Source: Pseudanabaena sp.
GTDB lineage: Bacteria > Cyanobacteriota > Cyanobacteriia > Pseudanabaenales > Pseudanabaenaceae
Reading direction: 5' to 3'
DNA length: 64,000 nucleotides
NCBI GenBank assembly: GCA_003249015.1
Contig: QBLS01000010.1
Span: forward strand, 62,001 to 126,000
Shown here: piece by piece, positions 1 to 8,818 of the stretch
How positions within the stretch are numbered: position 1 is the stretch's first letter
Layout of the letters: every line of letters begins with the position of its first letter
Notes under the pieces: generated by a model
Told to the model about the DNA's origin: nothing
The model's database searches: none
Seen by the model: the letters and a program-made list of their open reading frames with translations, nothing else
Program-made: the position numbers and the translations under genes

Positions 1-793
1 CGGGAATGATGTTCGTTGCCGAACCTGCATGAAATTCGCCAATGCTGATGACAGCAGACTCTAGGGGGCTGACATTTCGGGAAACAATGCTATGAATGGT
101 ACTTACTACTTGTGCGCCTACTAAAATCGAGTCAATAGTTTGGTGGGGAAGTGCGCCATGTCCGCCGCGCCCAATAATTTTGCAATGGAAGTATTCAGTC
201 GCTGCCATTAAAGCTCCACTTCGCACACCGACAGTTCCAAGGGGAAGATTATTCCAGAGATGTAAGCCAATAATGGCATCAACTTTAGGGTTTTCTAGTA
301 CCCCCGCCTCGATCATGGGCTTTGCACCACCAGGTCCTTCTTCGGCTGGCTGAAACAGAATCTTGACTGTGCCGCTGAAATCCGCACGATGATCCCATAG
401 GTATTTAGCAGTGCCAAGGGCGATCGCAGTATGCCCGTCATGACCACAGGCGTGCATTAATCCATCAATTTGCGATCGATAGCTAATAATATTTTCTTCT
501 TGAATTGGTAAAGCATCCATATCTGCACGGATCGCTAACACCTTATTGCCGCCCTGTTTTCTGCCTACTATTGTGGCGACTATCCCTGTTTCGGCAATTT
601 CTGTTTGATGGGGAATACCCCATGCTGTTAACTTTTCGGCGATCGCAGTAGAGGTGCGTCGTTCTTGAAAACCTAGTTCTGGAAAGCGATGAAAGTCTCT
701 GCGCCATTGGACAAGGCTAGGCTGCAAGTCCAGAATTTCGGGACGGATCGTAAAGTTGGTATGGGTTGGGGAGGCGGTTGTGGCAAAGGACAT
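1..793 (-). CDS. M20 family amidohydrolase (amino-acylase/hippurate hydrolase type), 3' part beyond window
   Basis: Reading the minus strand from an ATG at 793 gives about 264 residues that run off the window start, so the C-terminus is missing. The protein begins MSFATTASPTHTNF and soon reaches WRRDFHRFPELGFQE, the hallmark N-terminal motif of M20D peptidases. It continues with AIRADMDALP, MHACGHDGHTA (metal ligands Cys/His/Asp), FQPAEEGPGGA, and GLHLWNNLPLGTVGV leading into the dimerisation domain. Family members hydrolyse N-acyl or amide bonds of amino acid conjugates in the cytoplasm. An in-frame stop lies about 40 bases upstream of the ATG, which supports this start. The exact substrate cannot be told from sequence. 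Confidence 0.93.
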   Translation of the reverse strand, partial: MSFATTASPTHTNFTIRPEILDLQPSLVQWRRDFHRFPELGFQERRTSTAIAEKLTAWGIPHQTEIAETGIVATIVGRKQGGNKVLAIRADMDALPIQEENIISYRSQIDGLMHACGHDGHTAIALGTAKYLWDHRADFSGTVKILFQPAEEGPGGAKPMIEAGVLENPKVDAIIGLHLWNNLPLGTVGVRSGALMAATEYFHCKIIGRGGHGALPHQTIDSILVGAQVVSTIHSIVSRNVSPLESAVISIGEFHAGSATNIIP

Positions 794-880
794 GGGCTTG
801 AGCTTGCTGATAGCAAAGAAATAGTGAGCTTATTCCAATATAAACAATCTATACAGCGCTTTGCGCTGACTGAAGACTCA

Positions 881-919
881 CTTCTTGAATGGCGGTGCGA
901 AGCGCCGCCATTCAAGAAG
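881..919. terminator. Palindrome between convergent-facing ends, 15-bp arms
   Basis: Perfect inverted repeat (15-bp arms, 9-nt middle TGCGAAGCG) just beyond the stop of the nuclease gene at 924. It has the GGCGG/CCGCC centre shared with many palindromes in this window. It is likely a terminator or stabilising hairpin for the minus-strand nuclease gene. Confidence 0.6.
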
Positions 920-923
920 GATT

Positions 924-1742
924 TTAAATCTCAATTTCGGCAATATCGTCAATATTGCTAGAAAAAACTTGACCTAGCAGCTCACCCCGATCGCAGCGAT
1001 CGCGAAATTCACAGTGCTTACAATCATTACTATCGGTCAACTTAGGATAATCCTTGGTTTCCCTAATCTCAGTCAAAATTTTAACGAGTCTCCGTTCAGT
1101 TTGAATATAGTCGGCTTGTGAATAATTAATAATCACCGACTCGGCAGCATTGGCAAACCAATAGGTCATCGAGATCTGCTCTGGGGCGTAATTTGTGGTC
1201 TTGGCGAGCAGATATAGATATAGACGAGTTTGCCAATTTTTTTGTAGCTTTGCCTTCGGAATCGCCACTTGATGCGTCTTCCAGTCAAGGATTTGTCCTT
1301 GGAGATCGCCTAAAATCAACAAGTCGTAAATTGCGGTTAAGACAAAATACCCTTGACCATGATCATGATTATCAATATGATGCAGCGACGTTGGCAGATG
1401 CAGAGCGTCAGATTTTGTTGACGATAAGCTAATTTCAAGGGTGCGGCGATGCTCACATAGGCGATCGCCTGCGATCATTGCTGGCGGATGCTTCTCAAAA
1501 GCATCCAACCAAAACTGTAAATCGGCGTGACTCTCTGCTAACTCCGCAACATCTAGCCCGATTTCTTTTTGTTGCATCAACAAGTGAAAATTTGCCCCCA
1601 ACAGCAAATTCTGTTTGCGTTGCAGATCGGCTTCAGGCAGATTCAACTCCTCCAAATACCTATATTGGTACTCGCGCCGACAACGCTCCCAAATATTGAG
1701 ATGCCCCTGTGAAATTGTCGTAATTAAAGAAATAGCTTTCAT
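924..1742 (-). CDS. PD-(D/E)XK nuclease family protein, Cas4/RecB-like with likely Fe-S cysteines
   Basis: The protein has about 272 residues from the ATG at 1742 (MKAISLI); an alternative ATG at 1781 adds 13 residues. The nuclease core is visible as DLLILGD, then ILDWKTH (the D-x-K catalytic signature), then QTRLYLYLL, matching the QxxxYxxL motif of RecB-type nucleases. One cysteine in WERCRREYQYRY near the N-terminus and three in CKHCEFRDRC near the C-terminus reproduce the Cas4/AddB four-cysteine pattern that binds a 4Fe-4S cluster. No cas genes or CRISPR array lie nearby, so it is an orphan. It is divergent from the transporter gene starting at 1794, with a very short shared promoter region. 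The role in DNA repair or processing is inference. Confidence 0.85.
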   Translation of the reverse strand: MKAISLITTISQGHLNIWERCRREYQYRYLEELNLPEADLQRKQNLLLGANFHLLMQQKEIGLDVAELAESHADLQFWLDAFEKHPPAMIAGDRLCEHRRTLEISLSSTKSDALHLPTSLHHIDNHDHGQGYFVLTAIYDLLILGDLQGQILDWKTHQVAIPKAKLQKNWQTRLYLYLLAKTTNYAPEQISMTYWFANAAESVIINYSQADYIQTERRLVKILTEIRETKDYPKLTDSNDCKHCEFRDRCDRGELLGQVFSSNIDDIAEIEI

Positions 1743-1793
1743 TGCAGACTTGCGTTCTTGTAGTAACATATCGTCAAACAATCGCCATCACCT

Positions 1794-4700
1794 ATGAATT
1801 CATCCGCGAATGCGCCTGTCATTCCCAATCCCAATTCTTCGATGCGTCGATTTCTAAAAATCGTCAACCTGCGCCCCGATGAAGCTGAGCGCACGTTTTT
1901 GATGTTTTTATTTTATTGCACGACCTCGATCGGCGCGGTATGGCTTGAATATTCTAGCTCCACATTATTTCTAGAAGCCTATCGCGCGGAGAACTTGACT
2001 TGGGTTTACATAGCGACAGCGTTTATCGTGACTGCCTTTGGTGTTTTCTACTCGTGGCTACAGAAAATTTTTCCTTTGCGATGGGTGATGCTGGGAGTCT
2101 CACTTCTGCTCGCTTTGCCCCTGCCCCTTGCATGGATGGGGCTGATGCAAAAAGGTACGCTTATATATTTAGTCGTCGTATTTGCGATTCGTCTCTGGGT
2201 TGAGGGTATTTATGTTTTAAGCAACATCAATAATGACATCGCTGCCAATCAACTTTTTAATATCCGTGAAATTAAGCGAGCTTTTCCCCTGATTTCGACA
2301 GGCATTATCATTGCTGAGATTATTGGCGGTTTTTCCTACCCATTTCTGGTGAGTTGGTTTGGTGCTGTCAATATGATCCTTGCCACAGGCGCGATGCTGT
2401 TTGTGGGTTCTTGTGTGATGTTTTACTTGAGCACGCGCTATCGTCAAGCTTTTCCCAACTCTGTCTATAACTTTGATGGTGATGCGGAAATTGTGTCTCG
2501 CACAATGTCGGGCAATATTCGTAAATACGTGTGGTTATTATTTGGCTTTTTCATCGCCGCACAGGTTTTGTTTTTTATGATTGAGTTCCAGTATCAGTCC
2601 CAACTGGAATTTCATTTGAAAACTGAAGAAGCGATCGGTAGCTTTTTGGGGATTTTTGGCGGGATTATGGGAGTCTTTAAGCTTGCCCTTCAGCTTTTTG
2701 GCTCCAGTCGCATCATTGAAAGAATTGGGGTATTTTTTGCTGTCCTCATGCCCCCAGTGGGCATTGTGATCACTGGTATTTTGGCGGGCTTTGCGCCTTT
2801 TGGGCTGTTCATTGGTTTTGTAGTTCTCAAGTTTTTTGATGAACTTTTTCGATTTACGATCGTGGCGGCGACTGCTCCGACATTGTTTCAGGCTGTTCCC
2901 GATCAATTTCGTAGCCAGATCCAGTCCTTTGTCCGAGGGATTGCTGATCCATTGGCAACAGGTGGAGCAGGCGTTTTGATTTGGGTCTTTACGGTGATTT
3001 TTAGGCAAGGGGGAATGAACTCGGATATATTCTCCCATTGGTTTGCAGGGGTGATCGTTGTCGTCGCTGTGATCTGGATTGTTGTAATTTGGCTACTGCG
3101 ACGAGGGTATCTGGAGTTACTGATTCAAAGCGTGGAACGCGGACAACTAACTTTGTTGACTGTCGATCCCCGTGAGATGCGTCGCGCTGTCTCAGAGTCA
3201 ATGGCTCGTGCCGAAACCCAGCTAGAGCAGTCAGTATGTATTGATCTACTAACCCAGATTGCGCCGCAAGCAGTTGCCGAGTCATTGTCTCCATTGTTGT
3301 CGCAGATGACTCCCGACTTGCAGGCGCAGAGCATTGAAGCCATGCTCGAAAACCCTGAAGCTAAGTATTTATCCTATATTCGCGAATTGATGCAGTCCCC
3401 CAATGCTTCGCCACAAGTTCAGGCACTATGTCTAAGGTATGTGTTGTTAGCCGATGAGAAAAATCGTGATGTCGATGGGCTACGCAAATATTTGGGACCA
3501 GAGCAGAATCCGATTATTCGGGGTACGGCGGTTGCTTTAATGATGCGTCTTGGTTCGTCTCCCCAAGTTGCCGAGGCGACGAATACTTTGCGCCATATGA
3601 TTACCAGTTCTTCTCAGCCTGAGCGGGTTTTAGGCTGTAGGGCTTTGGCAGAGGCGGCTTTTTTGCAGTCCCTCCGTTTTTATGTCCCGCAACTTTTACA
3701 AGATCCTTCCATTGAGGTGCGTTGTGCATTGTTGAGGGCGATCGCAGCGACCCGCGCTAGTGAATATTTCCCATCTTTAGTGCGGGGTTTACATTACAAG
3801 GCAACACGCCGCGCTTCTCGCGAAGCGATGATTTCCCTTGGCGATGATGCGATTAGCTCATTACTGGATCTTGCTCATAGCGATCGCAGCCCTGAGTATG
3901 TGAAGATTCAAGCATGGGATATTCTTGCTGAGATTGGCTCAACTACTTCCATTTCCATATTGGCTAACAATTTACCAAAATCTTGGGGTAAGCATCGACG
4001 GCAGATTTTACGAGCTTTACTGCGTGTACCTCAAGAGCAGGGTATTGAAGCGATTTTAGAATTGCTTGGTAGAAGTGGGCTAGAGAAAATGGTCGTCCAA
4101 GAGTTGGGAGTCATGACCGAATCATGGGCGGCAATGCAAGACTTACCTTTAGATCAACTGGGATCTACTGAAGCCGCCTTGCTCAACGAGTCTCTCCAAA
4201 ATGAGGTGTTTGATAGCTTGGATCGTATTTTTCTAATCATGAAGTTGATTTATTCTCCCTCAGCAATTCAAGCGGCGGCTTTTAATATCCTTTCTGGCTC
4301 AAAGGGGAGCTTAGCCAAGGGAATGGAGATATTGGATAATACGGTGGACTTAAGTGTGAAGCAGATTTTGTTGTCTGTAGTTGACAATCGATCTACTAGT
4401 GAAAAGTTGAATATTTTGGCAGCGATTCACCCTTATCAAAATATGTCACCGATTAGGCGACTACAACAGCTTGTAGATTTGCGTTATTGTTTATCAGATT
4501 GGACGTTAGCTTGCTGTTTTCATGTGGCGCGTGTCCAAAGTTGGAGTGTCTCTGTTGAGGCTATGCTCAGTTGTCTGGAGCATCCTACTGGTTTTGTCAG
4601 AGAGGCGGTGGTTTCTTATCTACAAGTTGCTTCGCCGCGATCGCTAGTTAGGATTTTGCCCAGACTACTAAAAGATCGAGATTCGCTAGTTTTGGCTCAA

Positions 4701-4841
4701 GCGAAAGCAATTTCCTACTATTTTCAAAATAATAATAAAAACAATGTAAATCTAAGTGATAATTCCCATCATGATAAAGGTTTAGATCCTAATATTAGAG
4801 TCAGAAAAATTGGCAAACCACATGGGCATGGGGAGTCGTAG
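1794..4841 (+). CDS. Npt1/ATP:ADP-translocase-like 12-TM transporter with C-terminal HEAT repeats
   Basis: The protein has 1,015 residues. About 12 hydrophobic helices fill residues 35-450 (for example LTWVYIATAFIVTAFGVF and VIVVVAVIWIVVIWLL), with the PDEAERTFLMFLF start and the RFTIVAATAPTLFQAVP region typical of Npt1/Npt2-like or MFS nucleotide transporters. The C-terminal half (about 460-970) is helical with HEAT-type repeats, such as PSIEVRCALLRAIAAT and PTGFVREAVVSYLQVA. Known family members exchange nucleotides across membranes, but cyanobacterial HEAT-fused forms have no established substrate. The cyclic-nucleotide-binding gene begins 3 bases after the stop, so the two are almost certainly co-translated and may form one complex. 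Confidence 0.85.
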   Translation: MNSSANAPVIPNPNSSMRRFLKIVNLRPDEAERTFLMFLFYCTTSIGAVWLEYSSSTLFLEAYRAENLTWVYIATAFIVTAFGVFYSWLQKIFPLRWVMLGVSLLLALPLPLAWMGLMQKGTLIYLVVVFAIRLWVEGIYVLSNINNDIAANQLFNIREIKRAFPLISTGIIIAEIIGGFSYPFLVSWFGAVNMILATGAMLFVGSCVMFYLSTRYRQAFPNSVYNFDGDAEIVSRTMSGNIRKYVWLLFGFFIAAQVLFFMIEFQYQSQLEFHLKTEEAIGSFLGIFGGIMGVFKLALQLFGSSRIIERIGVFFAVLMPPVGIVITGILAGFAPFGLFIGFVVLKFFDELFRFTIVAATAPTLFQAVPDQFRSQIQSFVRGIADPLATGGAGVLIWVFTVIFRQGGMNSDIFSHWFAGVIVVVAVIWIVVIWLLRRGYLELLIQSVERGQLTLLTVDPREMRRAVSESMARAETQLEQSVCIDLLTQIAPQAVAESLSPLLSQMTPDLQAQSIEAMLENPEAKYLSYIRELMQSPNASPQVQALCLRYVLLADEKNRDVDGLRKYLGPEQNPIIRGTAVALMMRLGSSPQVAEATNTLRHMITSSSQPERVLGCRALAEAAFLQSLRFYVPQLLQDPSIEVRCALLRAIAATRASEYFPSLVRGLHYKATRRASREAMISLGDDAISSLLDLAHSDRSPEYVKIQAWDILAEIGSTTSISILANNLPKSWGKHRRQILRALLRVPQEQGIEAILELLGRSGLEKMVVQELGVMTESWAAMQDLPLDQLGSTEAALLNESLQNEVFDSLDRIFLIMKLIYSPSAIQAAAFNILSGSKGSLAKGMEILDNTVDLSVKQILLSVVDNRSTSEKLNILAAIHPYQNMSPIRRLQQLVDLRYCLSDWTLACCFHVARVQSWSVSVEAMLSCLEHPTGFVREAVVSYLQVASPRSLVRILPRLLKDRDSLVLAQAKAISYYFQNNNKNNVNLSDNSHHDKGLDPNIRVRKIGKPHGHGES

Positions 4842-4844
4842 GCG

Positions 4845-5312
4845 ATGTTAACCAGTATTGATCGATTGCTGTTGGTGCGAGGGGTTCCGATTTTTAAGGA
4901 GCTACGGGATGATTTTTTGGTGCGCCTAGCCTCGATTATGAATGAGGTGTCCTATCCCTCAGGTAAAATGATCTTCGCTCAAGGTCAAGAAGGACGATCT
5001 CTATATGTGGTGGTTGCGGGTCGAGTGAGGGTACATTTGGGCGATAAGGACTTGGCGATATTAGATAAGGGCAGTTGCTTTGGGGAGATGTCTTTGTTTG
5101 ACGCTGAGCCACGCTCGGCTACGGTCACAGCCGTTACGGGCTGTGATTGCTTAGTGCTTACCCAGCAACAACTTTATGAAGCGATCGATGAAACTCCCGA
5201 CATTGCTGTAAATATTATTCGTTTACTATCGCGGCGTATTCGCAGCCAAAATATAAAACTCAACGAGTTACAACAAAGCTATGAAGCGCAGTCTGTAGCC
5301 CAAGCTCAGTAA
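4845..5312 (+). CDS. Cyclic nucleotide-binding domain protein (CNBD only)
   Basis: This 155-residue protein is essentially one Crp/CAP-type sensor domain. A helix and beta-roll start (LLLVRGVPIFKELRDDFLVRLA) are followed by a phosphate-binding cassette, CFGEMSLFDAEPRSATV. The conserved Gly-Glu and Arg are present, so binding of cAMP or cGMP is plausible. No DNA-binding helix-turn-helix follows: the C-terminal helix (IIRLLSRRIRSQNIKLNEL) is the usual end of a stand-alone CNBD. The ATG is 3 bases after the HEAT transporter stop. In many bacteria these two modules occur in one polypeptide, so this is likely the sensor subunit of that transporter (inference). Confidence 0.9.
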   Translation: MLTSIDRLLLVRGVPIFKELRDDFLVRLASIMNEVSYPSGKMIFAQGQEGRSLYVVVAGRVRVHLGDKDLAILDKGSCFGEMSLFDAEPRSATVTAVTGCDCLVLTQQQLYEAIDETPDIAVNIIRLLSRRIRSQNIKLNELQQSYEAQSVAQAQ

Positions 5313-5345
5313 GCATATTCAACCGCGAAGCGGTTGAATATGCTT
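5311..5345. terminator. Bidirectional terminator-like palindrome, 16-bp arms
   Basis: Perfect 16-bp arms with a GAA loop, beginning inside the stop codon of the CNBD gene and ending 3 bases before the cobL stop. It sits between two converging genes, so it could end transcription from both sides. Confidence 0.7.
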
Positions 5346-5347
5346 GT

Positions 5348-6565
5348 TTAGGTTTTAATTACCTGCCACTGCGTAACAGGACGCATTGGCTTCCAGCCTA
5401 AAAAAGTACCGATCGCCTCAGCCCTACTAATCGAAATTTGGGTTAATGTACCGCCATATTTTTGTTGCCACTGGAATAATTTCTGCTCACCCTCAAGGGT
5501 AACGACATTGGCAACTAAACGCCCTTGCGATCGCAAACTCTGCCAGCAAGTCTCAAATACATCAGGTATAGTCGCGCCACCACCAATAAAAATCGCGTCA
5601 GGTGTGGGTAAACCTTGCAAAGCTTCAGGGGCTTTCCCTTCGATAATTTTGAGATTGGGCGTACCGAGGGCGATCGCATTTTCGGCAATGAAATGGGTGC
5701 GCGACTTTTCGATCGCGATCGCTTGACAGCGTGGATGGCTTCGCATCCATTCAATCCCAATAGAACCACAACCAGCCCCGACATCCCAAAGTAACTCGCC
5801 AGCATTGGGTGCCAGCGTAGATAGAGTAATTGCCCTAACTTCTCGCTTGGTTAACTGTCCATCATGATAAAAAGCGTCATCAGGTAGCCCCACTATCCGC
5901 GAGAAAACTTTTGCTTCAGGATTGGGAATACATTCCACAGCGATCGCGTTAAGGTCAGCAAATTCAGGTAAGTTCTCAAATTGATTGACGGTACTAGAAA
6001 TAATGCGTTCTTTAGTTCCATTTAAATGTTCTAGGACGGTAATTTTGCTGTTGCTAAATTGGCGATCGCATAGCGCTTTTGCCACAATTTGCGGTGTATC
6101 TTTTCCCGAACTAAGGATTAGAAGTTTAGCGTTTGGATATATACAAGATTGTAGAATTGAAGCTGGGCGACCGCATAGGCTCAGGGTTTCTACTTCATTC
6201 AATGACCAACCTAGTCGCGCACAAATTAAGCTAAAAGTGGAAGGTGAGGGAATAATTGCAACTTCTTCAATTGGAATTCTCTTTAATAGAGTTGTACCAA
6301 TTCCAAACCAAAGTGGATCGCCACTAGCCAAGACACATACCGATCTACCGCGCAAGCTAATGATTTGTTGAAGAGTAGACTCAATTGGTGATGCCCAAAC
6401 AAGGCGCGATCGCCTATCATCTGGCAACTCTGGCAACATTGCTAAATGGCGATCACCTCCCACTAAAACCTCGGCATAATCAATTAGCGATCGGGCAGCG
6501 GCACTTAATCCTGATAAACCATCTTCACCAATGCCAATTACTGTAAGCCACTTATGAGAAGTCAT
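5348..6565 (-). CDS. cobL: Bifunctional precorrin-6Y C5,15-methyltransferase (CbiE-CbiT fusion)
   Basis: The protein has 405 residues. The N-terminal half is a tetrapyrrole (SAM-dependent) methylase of CbiE type, with WLTVIGIGEDGLSGLS at the start and VLASGDPLWFGIGTTLL. The C-terminal half (from about 215) is CbiT, with TKREVRAITLSTLAP and the SAM-binding loop LLWDVGAGCGSIGIEW. The enzyme methylates C5 and C15 of precorrin-6B and decarboxylates the acetate side chain in cobalamin synthesis. It is transcribed away from the cobW-cobG-cobH-cobI group but lies within 3.5 kb of it. The length is that of a full CobL fusion. Confidence 0.95.
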   Translation of the reverse strand: MTSHKWLTVIGIGEDGLSGLSAAARSLIDYAEVLVGGDRHLAMLPELPDDRRSRLVWASPIESTLQQIISLRGRSVCVLASGDPLWFGIGTTLLKRIPIEEVAIIPSPSTFSLICARLGWSLNEVETLSLCGRPASILQSCIYPNAKLLILSSGKDTPQIVAKALCDRQFSNSKITVLEHLNGTKERIISSTVNQFENLPEFADLNAIAVECIPNPEAKVFSRIVGLPDDAFYHDGQLTKREVRAITLSTLAPNAGELLWDVGAGCGSIGIEWMRSHPRCQAIAIEKSRTHFIAENAIALGTPNLKIIEGKAPEALQGLPTPDAIFIGGGATIPDVFETCWQSLRSQGRLVANVVTLEGEQKLFQWQQKYGGTLTQISISRAEAIGTFLGWKPMRPVTQWQVIKT

Positions 6566-6623
6566 ATTCCAAATAAGCTAATTGTACAGTTTTGAGATAT
6601 GGCAATTTTAAATATTTAGAAGA

Positions 6624-6676
6624 GGCTTCGACTTCGCTCAGCCAACGTATAATGCTGGCTGAGCGAAGTCGAAGCC
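6624..6676. repeat. Inverted repeat of the GGCTTCGACTTCGCTCAGCC family
   Basis: Two perfect 20-bp arms flank a 13-nt middle (AACGTATAATGCT). The same arm sequence occurs near 47.3 kb, in degenerate form near 50.1 kb, and as a single arm inside cobG (10499-10518). It lies just after the stop of the O-methyltransferase gene. Confidence 0.85.
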
Positions 6677-6687
6677 CTAACTCCTAT

Positions 6688-7701
6688 CTATACTTTACAT
6701 CCTTCGATAATGTGGATATCTTCACCTGTCGGCACAATGCGAAGTAGTTTTAGCCCCGCTTTTTCAAAAATTTGCTGAAACTCCAACTCAGTGCGCTCTT
6801 TACCTCCAGGGCACATGACCAGCATATTAATATCTAGCATTTTGGCGGCAGCAGGAGCATTTCCCGCAGGCACAACCTGTTCCATAACAAGAATTTTACT
6901 GTCGGCAGACATGGCTTGCTGGCAATTTTTGAGAATGGCGATCGCCCTTTCATCGTCCCAATCATGGACAATATGTTTTAGTAAATAAGCATCACCGCCA
7001 CTAGGAACAGTTTCAAAAAAGCTCCCACTCACGCATTGACAGCGATCGCTAATTCCGTGTTTTTCTAGGGTGGTATTCGCATTGTCGATGACATACTTCT
7101 CATCAAATAGAATGCCTTTGCTCTCAGGATGCTTTTTGAGAATCTCCGCAAGTAGCTCTCCATAACCTCCCCCGACATCAACTAAAACTTTAAATCCTGA
7201 GAAGTCATAGGTTGGAGAGATAGCCCTTAACTCCACTTCTGAGAAGTTATTCATGCATCTTTCAAAAGTTTGAGCTGCTTCAAGGTTAGCTCCATAGTAT
7301 TCAAATATGCCTTTACCAAATCGATGATTAAAGGCTGGTTCGCCTGTTTTCACACTATGAAGTAGATCACCCCAAGCTTGATAATGTTCTGGATCTCCCA
7401 TCATGATGGCAGTTGGTTGCAGGGTTTGAGGACTATCGCTGCGTAAATATTCAGCAAGAGGTGTCATCGCAAAAATGCCAGATTCTGTCTCGGTAAATAT
7501 TCCTACACTGGCTAAAGCTCTCAAGACTCGATATAGAGCTTCAGCATTAGTATGTGTTGCGGCGGCAATCTCTTGATAATTTTTTGGTGAGGTCAGGTGA
7601 TCAGCGATCGCCAACTTAGCAGCAACATAGATACATTGAGATACCCAATATCCAGTGATCATCTGCATCATTTGGATGTGGAGCGGTAATTGAGGAGGCA
7701 T
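6688..7701 (-). CDS. SAM-dependent O-methyltransferase (family 2, winged-helix dimerisation domain)
   Basis: The protein has 337 residues. The N-terminal 100 residues form the dimerisation/winged-helix domain of hydroxyindole- or hydroxyneurosporene-type O-methyltransferases (GYWVSQCIYVAAKLAIADHL). The Rossmann part contains the SAM loop VLVDVGGGYGELLAEIL, an acidic residue after the second strand, and the LKHIVHDWDDERA signature with the conserved His-Asp-Trp. Family members methylate hydroxyl groups of small aromatic or polyketide-like molecules or carotenoid intermediates. The substrate here is unknown. It sits between cobL and the riboswitch-controlled hupE, but nothing in its sequence ties it to cobalamin. 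Confidence 0.9.
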   Translation of the reverse strand: MPPQLPLHIQMMQMITGYWVSQCIYVAAKLAIADHLTSPKNYQEIAAATHTNAEALYRVLRALASVGIFTETESGIFAMTPLAEYLRSDSPQTLQPTAIMMGDPEHYQAWGDLLHSVKTGEPAFNHRFGKGIFEYYGANLEAAQTFERCMNNFSEVELRAISPTYDFSGFKVLVDVGGGYGELLAEILKKHPESKGILFDEKYVIDNANTTLEKHGISDRCQCVSGSFFETVPSGGDAYLLKHIVHDWDDERAIAILKNCQQAMSADSKILVMEQVVPAGNAPAAAKMLDINMLVMCPGGKERTELEFQQIFEKAGLKLLRIVPTGEDIHIIEGCKV

Positions 7702-7939
7702 AAGTAAAGCTTGAAGAGATGGATTTAATGTTCAACGCATTCTAAAAGGCAGAGACTTATATATCTTGGTTTGTTCTAGAATTCTTAAGTTTTTTGTAAA
7801 GCTATTCGGGTGTTTTTTCCACCGAGTCCAAACTGTTGTAAAGTCAATAAACTGTTCTAGCTTTAACGGGGATCAGCCGTTAAAAATGTAACCCTTGCTG
7901 TGAGTGAATTCTAGGCTATTGGTCTAGATATTCTAATCA
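7702..7939. other. Divergent intergenic region with a small hairpin
   Basis: No gene is seen. It holds the presumed promoters of the O-methyltransferase (leftward) and of the hupE leader (rightward). A perfect 8-bp hairpin (TTTAACGG/CCGTTAAA) occupies 7862-7884. No confident -35/-10 pair was assigned. Confidence 0.5.
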
Positions 7940-8045
7940 GAGATTCATAAGGTTGCGAATGGGGAAAGTTTGGTGAAAGTCCAACGCTGTACCGCAACTG
8001 TAAAGGCTGCCATGCCCAAAGTCAGGATGCCCGCTAGAACTAGTT
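7940..8045 (+). promoter_or_regulatory. Cobalamin (B12) riboswitch upstream of hupE
   Basis: The conserved core of the AdoCbl riboswitch is readable in order: GGGGAAAGTTTGGTGAAAGT, then CCAACGCTGTACCGCAACTG (B12-box region), then GTCAGGATGCCCGCT closing the core. It ends about 30 bases before the hupE ATG. A 5-bp hairpin (ATCTG/CAGAT, 8058-8074) lies directly before the ATG and may be part of translational control. Known hupE/ureJ-type genes in cyanobacteria are B12-repressed cobalt transporters, which agrees with this arrangement. The exact 5' edge is approximate. Confidence 0.9.
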
Positions 8046-8075
8046 TATGTTGTCCATATCTGCGAGTTACAGATC

Positions 8076-8765
8076 ATGAATTTGTCTAAGGATTTATCAG
8101 CTTTTTTTGCGTCAGTTTTTGCTTCTGTGCAGAACAAAGTTTTGGCGATCGCTTGTGCTTTTAGCTTTTTAGTATTTGCCAGTCCCGCCGCCGCGCACCA
8201 TCCTTTAGGCGGTAGAGTGCCTAGCAACTTCTTTGAAGGGTTTATGTCGGGCTTGGCTCACCCTGTGATTGGTTTTGATCATTTAGCCTTTATTGTTGCC
8301 ATTGGTTTGTTTGCGGCTGTCAAAAAGCAGGGTTTCTGGATACCCCTAGCCTTCGTGGGTTCGGCAGCGATCGGTACAGGTTTACACTTGATGAGTATCG
8401 ATCTGCCCCTAGTTGAACTAGCTGTTGCCACTTCCGTATTAGGCTTCGGTATTCTCTTAGCCATCAAAAACAGCCCCAATTATCTCGTAGTCACTGCTTT
8501 GGCGGCGATCGCAGGTTTATTTCATGGTCACGCTTATGGCGAAGCCATTTTTGGCGCAGAAAATGTGGCGCTATGGTCTTACTTGGCAGGATTCACGATT
8601 ATTCAACTTGTTATTTCTGGGGCAGCATTTTTTGCGGGCAAAAAGGTATTGAGTGGTGATTTGGCGATCGCGCCGAATTTGCGATCGGCTGGTTTAGTCA
8701 TTTGCGGTATCGGCGCAAGCCTTTTGGCTTCACAGATTTCGGCTTTGATTTTCCCTGCGGCATAA
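8076..8765 (+). CDS. hupE: HupE/UreJ family protein, probable B12-regulated cobalt transporter
   Basis: The protein has 229 residues. A signal-like N-terminus ends at ASPAAAHHPLGG, and this exposed HHPLGG is the HupE/UreJ metal-binding hallmark. About six membrane helices follow, with conserved GFDHLAFIVAIGLFA and GLFHGHAYGEA motifs rich in His and acidic residues. Family members move nickel or cobalt. The cobalamin riboswitch in its leader and the adjacent cobW-cobG-cobH-cobI genes point to cobalt rather than nickel (inference supported by known cyanobacterial regulons). The predicted product is an inner-membrane protein of normal length. Confidence 0.92.
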   Translation: MNLSKDLSAFFASVFASVQNKVLAIACAFSFLVFASPAAAHHPLGGRVPSNFFEGFMSGLAHPVIGFDHLAFIVAIGLFAAVKKQGFWIPLAFVGSAAIGTGLHLMSIDLPLVELAVATSVLGFGILLAIKNSPNYLVVTALAAIAGLFHGHAYGEAIFGAENVALWSYLAGFTIIQLVISGAAFFAGKKVLSGDLAIAPNLRSAGLVICGIGASLLASQISALIFPAA

Positions 8766-8777
8766 AACCTTAAAAGC

Positions 8778-8810
8778 AAACAAAAAAACGGCTACGCCGT
8801 TTTTTTGTTT
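8778..8810 (+). terminator. Rho-independent terminator after hupE
   Basis: A 15-bp perfect stem with TAC loop, rich in A on the 5' arm and followed by a run of T, starts 12 bases after the hupE stop. Confidence 0.85.
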
Positions 8811-8818
8811 AAAAATCC

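Noticed and set aside
673-915. 80-codon minus-strand ORF upstream of the amidohydrolase
   Set aside because: It overlaps the real N-terminus of the amidohydrolase in another frame and is built on a palindrome; no ribosome site or motif.
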